Source of the DNA: Gammaproteobacteria bacterium
GTDB lineage: Bacteria; Pseudomonadota; Gammaproteobacteria; Arenicellales; JAANXG01
Direction of reading: 5' to 3'
Assembly (NCBI GenBank): GCA_018263405.1
Contig: JAANXG010000049.1
Location: 1-10,508 of the forward strand
DNA length: 10,508 nt
The notes beneath the pieces were generated by a model. The model was not told the DNA's origin and did not search any database. It worked only from the letters and a program-made list of their open reading frames with translations. Below, in pieces: positions 6,847 through 10,508 of the stretch. Numbering within the stretch: position 1 is the stretch's first letter; each line of letters starts with the position of its first letter. Position numbers and translations under genes: made by a program.

Positions 6847-7500
6847 CTACGGATAGAGCCGGTGGGTTTGCCAGGTGTCGTGCTGCCAATCGAAGCGCAT
6901 CCGGTCGTGGAGTCGGTTTGCCCGGCCCTGCCAGAACTCGATGGCGTGGATATGGATTCGGAATCCGCCCCAAAACTCCGGTAAGGGTACGGTGTGTTTG
7001 TCGAATCGCCGGTGCATTTCCCGTGCCCGCTGCTCCAGAGCCGAGCGGCTTTCCAGCGGGCGGCTCTGCCGCGATGCCCAGGCGCCGATCTGACTGCCGT
7101 GATCGCGGGAATGAAAATACGCTTCGGATTCCTCGCGCTCCAGCCGGTCGACCGATCCTTCGATGCGCACTTGCCTCTGCAATACGGGCCAGTGCAGGAT
7201 CGCCGCCGCGCGCGGGTTCGCCTTCAGCTCCTCGCCTTTTCTGCTCTCGTAGTTGGTGTAAAACACGATACTGCGGACCCCGATTCCCTTGAGCAGCACC
7301 ATACGGGCCGAGGGCCGTCCGTCCGGCGTGCAGGTGGCGAGACACATGGATTCCGGCAACATGACCCCGGCCTTCTGGGCGTCGGTGAACCATTCCCCGA
7401 GTAACACAATGGGATCGCGCTCCGCGATATCGGCAGGCAGGCCCGCCAATAACCCCTTGCCGGCGGTGTATCCCTTGCGAATTAGTGAAAATACCGACAT
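6847..7500 (-). CDS. pdxH: Pyridoxamine/pyridoxine 5'-phosphate oxidase
   Basis: FMN-dependent cytoplasmic enzyme that oxidises PNP and PMP to pyridoxal 5'-phosphate, the last step of DXP-dependent vitamin B6 synthesis and of salvage. The 217-aa product has the length of E. coli PdxH (218 aa) and all its main motifs: SARMVLLKG with the PLP-contacting Lys71, FYTNYESRKGEELKANPRAA (80-99), QVRIEG (110-115), YFHSRDHGSQIGAWASRQS (128-146) holding Tyr128, Arg132 and Ser136, PEFWGGFRI (174-182), and the NRLHDR motif with Arg196 and His198. It ends in the expected W...RLYP. I chose the ATG at 7498-7500; a TTG 15 codons upstream (7543-7545) stays in frame but adds a tail the family lacks. The start is preceded by an A-rich tract rather than a clear SD. 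It is transcribed away from the peroxiredoxin remnant and converges with the small ORF. Confidence 0.96.
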   Translation of the reverse strand: MSVFSLIRKGYTAGKGLLAGLPADIAERDPIVLLGEWFTDAQKAGVMLPESMCLATCTPDGRPSARMVLLKGIGVRSIVFYTNYESRKGEELKANPRAAAILHWPVLQRQVRIEGSVDRLEREESEAYFHSRDHGSQIGAWASRQSRPLESRSALEQRAREMHRRFDKHTVPLPEFWGGFRIHIHAIEFWQGRANRLHDRMRFDWQHDTWQTHRLYP

Positions 7501-7593
7501 CTTTTTTTCTGAGATGCAGCGTGGGTTAGAGTGCTTGAAATCCAAGCCGCTGCATTGTATACGCCCAGAGAGCTTCGAACTTCCCGAAATATC

Positions 7594-7859
7594 ATGACGG
7601 TTGAAGTAGACAGTATCGCACCGCTTTTCCCGCTCGATAATCCCGTGGGTAACAAGATCGCATTCGAGGATTTCGGTAGTCCAGACGTGATTGTGTATTT
7701 TTTGCCCAAGGACGACACGAGGAGAAAACGATGTTCGGCAAAAAGATCACGGGGGTTATCCGCTCCACGGACTGGATCGGTCTGAACAGCAGCCTCGTGG
7801 AGCATTGGAGTAAGCTGCGGAGGGCGATTTTCCAGCGCTTCGTAGTTGGAATGTTATAA
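7594..7859 (+). pseudogene. Peroxiredoxin (Bcp/PrxQ family) remnant with internal deletion
   Basis: Two fragments of one thiol peroxidase gene lie side by side in different frames. The 5' part starts at ATG 7594 and encodes about 42 residues of a Bcp/PrxQ N-terminus (MTVEVDSIAPLFPLDNPVGN, then VIVYFLPKDDT). It stops matching exactly where the family continues with PGCT, the peroxidatic cysteine site. From about 7719, in another frame, the sequence reads EEKTMFGKKITGVIRST, then I...LVEHWSK. This corresponds to the family's C-terminal EK-x-MYGKK-x-MG-x-RSTFLID...W-K-V segment and ends at TAA 7857-7859. The roughly 70 residues between, including all catalytic cysteines, are missing, so the locus cannot encode an active peroxidase. 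A GGAG 6 nt before ATG 7731 could still drive translation of a 42-aa tail peptide. The TAA lies inside the Zur palindrome. Assignment rests on motif recall, not on a search. Confidence 0.75.
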
Positions 7860-7869
7860 TATAACATTC
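7849..7869. promoter_or_regulatory. Zur operator (zinc-responsive repressor box)
   Basis: A perfect 21-bp palindrome: GAATGTTATA (7849-7858), a central A, then the exact complement. It has the core GTTATA-N-TATAAC known for gammaproteobacterial Zur boxes ahead of znu genes. It lies just upstream of znuA and contains a perfect TATAAT (7855-7860), so zinc-loaded Zur would cover the promoter and shut off zinc import. The zur gene is not in the window. Confidence 0.9.
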
Positions 7870-7887
7870 TTCAGCCGCTATTATAAT
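7855..7887 (+). promoter_or_regulatory. Candidate -10 elements of the znu operon promoter
   Basis: Two perfect TATAAT hexamers lie upstream of znuA, at 7855-7860 (inside the Zur palindrome) and at 7882-7887 (overlapping an in-frame ATG). Neither has a good TTGACA-like -35 at 17 bp, so which one is used cannot be decided. The first fits best, giving a start near 7867, a leader of about 34 nt and direct occlusion by Zur. Confidence 0.45.
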
Positions 7888-7890
7888 GCA

Positions 7891-7903
7891 GGAGTCGTCT
7901 TTG
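7891..7903 (+). promoter_or_regulatory. Ribosome-binding site deciding the znuA start
   Basis: GGAG (7891-7894), followed by six bases and TTG (7901-7903). This spacing is ideal, whereas the in-frame ATG at 7886 lies upstream of this SD and has none of its own. A TTG start would also lower ZnuA yield relative to an ATG. Confidence 0.55.
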
Positions 7904-8788
7904 CCGCGAGGTACGTTCCGTTTCTTTTTGGGTGTGTTTTGTCTGTATTCGGCGTCCGTCGGCGCGCAGGATCCGCCGTTACGGGTGTATGCAAGTATCG
8001 AACCGATCGAGTATTTCGTGATGCAGGTGGGCGGAGACCGGGTCAGCGTCCAAGTCGTAGTGCAGGCCGGTCAACGTCCCGAGACCTACGAACCGACGCC
8101 CCGGCAGGTCACCGCTCTGGCGCAGGCAGATGTCTTCTTTGGTGTCGGGCTGCCACTGGAAGCCGTGTGGCGGAAACAACTGCGGGGCGCCACGAGCCGC
8201 CCGCCCCAATGGGTCGACTTGACAGCTGCGTTGGAGGAAGGCGGGGGGCAGGTCGACGTCGAACACGGTGAAACGATCTCCGATGCCCACAATCGAAAAG
8301 GCAACCTCGACCCGCACAGTTGGCTCAGTCCCGTCAACGCACGGCATATGGTGTCGATGATCGGCAACGACTTGAGCCGCTTGGAACCGGCACATGGGGG
8401 CCGTTTCGAGGCGAACGCTGCAAAACTGCGAGCGGTACTGGACGCCCTGCACAAGGAGATTGCCGCCGTTCTTCGGGAATCCGGAGTCGAATCGTTCCTG
8501 GTTTTTCACCCCGCTTGGGGGCATTTCGCGCAAACCTATGGACTCGAGCAGATCGCCATTGAATCCGGGGGCAAGGAACCGGGTCCGCGGCGGCTGACCG
8601 AGGTGATTCGCCGGGCGAAAGACGAAGGCATCCGAAGCGTTTTTGTCGACCCTCGACGCGACAGACGCTTGGCGGAGATCGTCGCCGGGGCCATCGGCGG
8701 CGACGTCGAGTTGCTGAACCCACTTTCCCGCGACTACGTGAACAATTTGCGACGCGCGGCGCAGGCGATTGCCGACACAGGCTCATGA
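7901..8788 (+). CDS. znuA: Zinc ABC transporter, periplasmic metal-binding protein (ZnuA/TroA family)
   Basis: Captures Zn(II) in the periplasm and delivers it to the ZnuBC channel. I place the start at TTG 7901, which has GGAG six bases upstream and yields a clean signal peptide (basic PRGTFR, hydrophobic FFLGVFCLYSASVGA, cleavage near VGA/QD). An in-frame ATG at 7886 has no SD, overlaps a -10 hexamer and adds an acidic N-terminus. Family features, numbered from that ATG: YASIEPIEYFV (35-45), TYEPTPRQV (67-75), FFGVGLPLEAVW (84-95), DPHSWLSP with ligand His144 (142-149), FHPAWGHFAQTYGL with His208, and FVDPRRD with Asp255. The first ligand position, normally His in PHTYEP-like motifs, is Glu66 (PETYEP). 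The His/Asp-rich loop before DPH is short (127-139) with few His. Its stop overlaps the znuC ATG. The specificity call leans on the Zur box; manganese or another metal is less likely. Confidence 0.88.
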   Translation: MPRGTFRFFLGVFCLYSASVGAQDPPLRVYASIEPIEYFVMQVGGDRVSVQVVVQAGQRPETYEPTPRQVTALAQADVFFGVGLPLEAVWRKQLRGATSRPPQWVDLTAALEEGGGQVDVEHGETISDAHNRKGNLDPHSWLSPVNARHMVSMIGNDLSRLEPAHGGRFEANAAKLRAVLDALHKEIAAVLRESGVESFLVFHPAWGHFAQTYGLEQIAIESGGKEPGPRRLTEVIRRAKDEGIRSVFVDPRRDRRLAEIVAGAIGGDVELLNPLSRDYVNNLRRAAQAIADTGS

Positions 8789-9531
8789 CCAGTGCCCCGG
8801 TTTCCACGCCGGCGATTACCCTCGACAACGTCTGGTACCGGTACGATGCTGGACCGCCCGTGTTGGAGGGTGTCACCCTCAAGATCCCCGACAAGGAGTT
8901 CATCGGCGTGGTGGGCCCGAATGCCGGGGGCAAGAGCACTCTGCTGAAAGTCATTCTCGGTCTTTATGAGCCGTTCGGGGGTCGGGTACGGGTACTTGGC
9001 GAGTCCCCCGCGCGGGCGCGGCGTCGCATCGGTTACGTCCCCCAGCACCCGGCGTTTTCCCGGGATTTTCCCATCGACGTTATGCACGCCGTATTAATGG
9101 GTCGTCTTGGTATAAGCCGTCCATTCGGAGGTTACACGGAAGCGGATCGTGCCTACGCCGTACACGCAATGGGTGAAACTGAGATTACCGCTCTGGCCGA
9201 CCGCCACATCAATACATTGTCCGCAGGCCAGTTGCAGCGATTGCTGGTGGCTCGCGCACTCGCGTGCGATCCGCAAATACTGTTACTCGATGAACCAACT
9301 TCGAACATCGATCAACGAGTAGAGACCGACATTTTCGATTACTTGAAGGAATTCAGCGAGCGAATGACTATAGTCGTCGTTTCCCACGATATTGGGTTTA
9401 TTTCGCGTTACGTGGATCGCGTCGCCTGCCTGAACAAGACCCTAATTTGCCACGACACCGCCGATATCGACGGCCGGATCGTTCAGGAGCTGTACGGTGC
9501 GGATGTTCAAATGGTCGCCCACCAGCACTGA
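8785..9531 (+). CDS. znuC: Zinc ABC transporter, ATP-binding protein
   Basis: Cytoplasmic ATPase that powers zinc import through the ZnuB permease. The 248-aa protein has a full nucleotide-binding domain: A-loop Tyr (WYRYDAG, 17-23), Walker A GPNAGGKST (44-52), Q-loop YVPQ (84-87), signature LSAGQLQR (145-152), Walker B ILLLDEPTS (165-173) with D-loop NID (174-176), and H-loop VVVSHD (197-202). The signature is LSAGQ rather than the canonical LSGGQ, a conservative change. The C-terminal NKTLICH segment (217-223) is typical of metal-chelate (ZnuC/MntB-type) ATPases, which lack the extra regulatory domain of sugar importers. The ATG overlaps the znuA stop (ATGA), indicating translational coupling, and znuB follows after five bases. 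Confidence 0.94.
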   Translation: MTSAPVSTPAITLDNVWYRYDAGPPVLEGVTLKIPDKEFIGVVGPNAGGKSTLLKVILGLYEPFGGRVRVLGESPARARRRIGYVPQHPAFSRDFPIDVMHAVLMGRLGISRPFGGYTEADRAYAVHAMGETEITALADRHINTLSAGQLQRLLVARALACDPQILLLDEPTSNIDQRVETDIFDYLKEFSERMTIVVVSHDIGFISRYVDRVACLNKTLICHDTADIDGRIVQELYGADVQMVAHQH

Positions 9532-9536
9532 ATGCC

Positions 9537-10355
9537 ATGGAATTCGTGGCCGCACTGTTCGAATACCGGTTTTTGCAGTTTGCCGTTGCGGCATCCCTAC
9601 TGGCTAGTATTTCCTGCGGTATGGTGGGCACATACGTGGTCGTGAAGCGAATGGGATATCTGGCCGGGGGTATTGCCCACACTGTCCTTGGGGGCATCGG
9701 CGTGGCCCTGTTCGCCGGGTATCCGGCCATGCTCGGAGCCCTGGTCGCCGCGATTGTTACGGCCTTGATATTGGGCTGCGTAAGGCTGTACTGGCGAGAA
9801 CAGGAAGACCTGCTTATCGGTGCGCTGTGGGCTGTGGGTATGGCTGTGGGCGTCATATTCATCGCCAAGACGCCCGGCTATCAGGTCGACTTGATGACCT
9901 ACCTTTTCGGCAACATTCTGCTCGTCTCGTCCGCGCAGCTTTGGCTGATGCTGGGATTGAATGTCTTCCTGGTGGTCATCATCCTTCTGTATTTCAAGCA
10001 TTTCGAAGCGATCGCCTTCGATGAAGAATTCGCCCGGCTGCGCGGATCACCGGTCACGGCGCTGTACCTGTTGTTGTTGTGCCTGATTGCCGTATCGGTG
10101 GTGCTGCTGGTGCGGATTGTGGGCTTGATACTGGTCATTGCATTGCTGACCCTGCCGGCCGCCATCGCCCGGCAATATGTCTACAATGTGGCGCACATGA
10201 TGGTGCTGTCGACGGGCGCGACAGCCGTATTTTGTTTGGCCGGCCTGGCGTTGGCGTATGGCCCCGATCTGCCGGCCGGTGCAACGATCGTACTGGTCGC
10301 CGCGGCTGCGTACCTGGTTTCTACAGTCGTCGCCAAGTGGCGCGCCGGCTTTTAG
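9537..10355 (+). CDS. znuB: Zinc ABC transporter, permease (ABC-3 family)
   Basis: Inner-membrane channel subunit that dimerises and pairs with two ZnuC. The 272-aa product is almost wholly hydrophobic, with about eight predicted membrane helices (roughly 12-35, 43-60, 64-82, 92-110, 120-152, 173-192, 194-211 and 222-265, the longer stretches covering more than one pass). Family marks: KRMGYLAGGIAHTVLGGIGVA near the N-terminus (37-57), DLMTYLFGNIL (118-128), the cytoplasmic coupling loop FDEEFARLRG (161-170), and LTLPAAIAR (204-212). I chose ATG 9537, five bases after the znuC stop; a longer frame from 9447 overlaps znuC and adds an Arg-rich tail incompatible with an ABC-3 N-terminus. An ATG at 9532 directly after the znuC stop is out of frame. 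It is the last gene of the operon, and no clear terminator follows. Confidence 0.94.
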   Translation: MEFVAALFEYRFLQFAVAASLLASISCGMVGTYVVVKRMGYLAGGIAHTVLGGIGVALFAGYPAMLGALVAAIVTALILGCVRLYWREQEDLLIGALWAVGMAVGVIFIAKTPGYQVDLMTYLFGNILLVSSAQLWLMLGLNVFLVVIILLYFKHFEAIAFDEEFARLRGSPVTALYLLLLCLIAVSVVLLVRIVGLILVIALLTLPAAIARQYVYNVAHMMVLSTGATAVFCLAGLALAYGPDLPAGATIVLVAAAAYLVSTVVAKWRAGF

Positions 10356-10508
10356 GTTGGTTAGCCCAAGTTTAACACCGAATCCTCGAAATCGGTCTGA
10401 TTGTGGTAAGTTCTCAATAACCCCGTGCAAGAATGTGGGGGTAGGGTTGTCTTTCAGGGCTGTCGAAAGCACGGAGGCTTTCGCCAGAGCGTACAGGGAG
10501 GTATTGCA
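10356..10508 (+). promoter_or_regulatory. Structured leader and ribosome-binding site of a gene beyond the window
   Basis: No gene fits here. The stretch holds a hairpin with perfect 7-bp arms (CGAAAGC 10464-10470, loop ACGGAG, GCTTTCG 10477-10483). It also has a C-run (10421-10424) that could pair with either of two downstream G-runs (10438-10442 or 10444-10448), and a very strong Shine-Dalgarno AGGGAGGT (10495-10502). The final base is an A suitably spaced to begin an ATG, so a plus-strand gene probably starts at 10508. The two alternative C/G pairings would suit a regulatory leader, but I recognise no riboswitch class. Confidence 0.4.

Noticed and set aside
7501..7545. 15-codon upstream extension of pdxH from a TTG
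   Set aside because: The ATG at 7500 gives the usual family length; the extension has no homology-like features.
10464..10502. Guanidine-II type riboswitch because of the ACGG in the loop
   Set aside because: That class needs two stems each capped by an ACGR tetraloop; here there is one stem with a six-base loop.

Overview
The window looks like the chromosome of a moderately GC-rich proteobacterium, most likely a gammaproteobacterium. The grounds are a PdxH with all the Escherichia coli-type active-site residues, a znuACB operon behind a palindrome of the gammaproteobacterial Zur type, and ordinary sigma70-like promoter elements. No taxonomic marker gene is present, so this is inference.

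Layout, left to right. (1) 1-662, minus: a nearly complete alanyl-tRNA editing protein of the AlaX type, cut by the window edge about ten residues before its usual end, with a good promoter and two small palindromes upstream (698-744). (2) 773-2600: a visibly more GC-rich block bounded by mobile-element debris. It starts with the last 65 codons of a DDE transposase (773-967, minus), followed by a lipid (diacylglycerol/sphingosine-type) kinase (981-1949, minus). That kinase overlaps by ATGA with an unrecognised gene (1946-2488, minus) whose coding character runs past any usable start into a hairpin at 2538-2600, so it is probably 5'-truncated. (3) 2646-6245, plus: a full-length fused HyuA-HyuB protein, an ATP-dependent 5-oxoprolinase. 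(4) 6246-6846: mostly intergenic, with two inverted repeats and a 63-aa unrecognised ORF (6507-6698). (5) 6847-7500, minus: pdxH. (6) 7594-7859, plus: a peroxiredoxin (Bcp/PrxQ) pseudogene whose middle, including the catalytic cysteine, has been deleted. (7) 7849-10355, plus: a Zur box and a compact zinc-uptake operon, znuA-znuC-znuB. (8) 10356-10508: a structured leader ending in a strong ribosome-binding site for a gene that begins at or just beyond the window edge.

Functionally the genes are mostly independent housekeeping units: tRNA proofreading, lipid phosphorylation, 5-oxoproline recycling to glutamate, PLP synthesis and zinc import. The znu operon is the only clear multi-gene system: a periplasmic binding protein, an ATPase and a permease, presumably repressed by Zur when zinc is plentiful. 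I found no convincing undescribed defence, toxin or mobile system. The most interesting points are the gutted peroxiredoxin whose stop codon lies inside the Zur operator, the ZnuA lacking its first metal-binding histidine, and the kinase/unknown-gene block enclosed by mobile-element remains.
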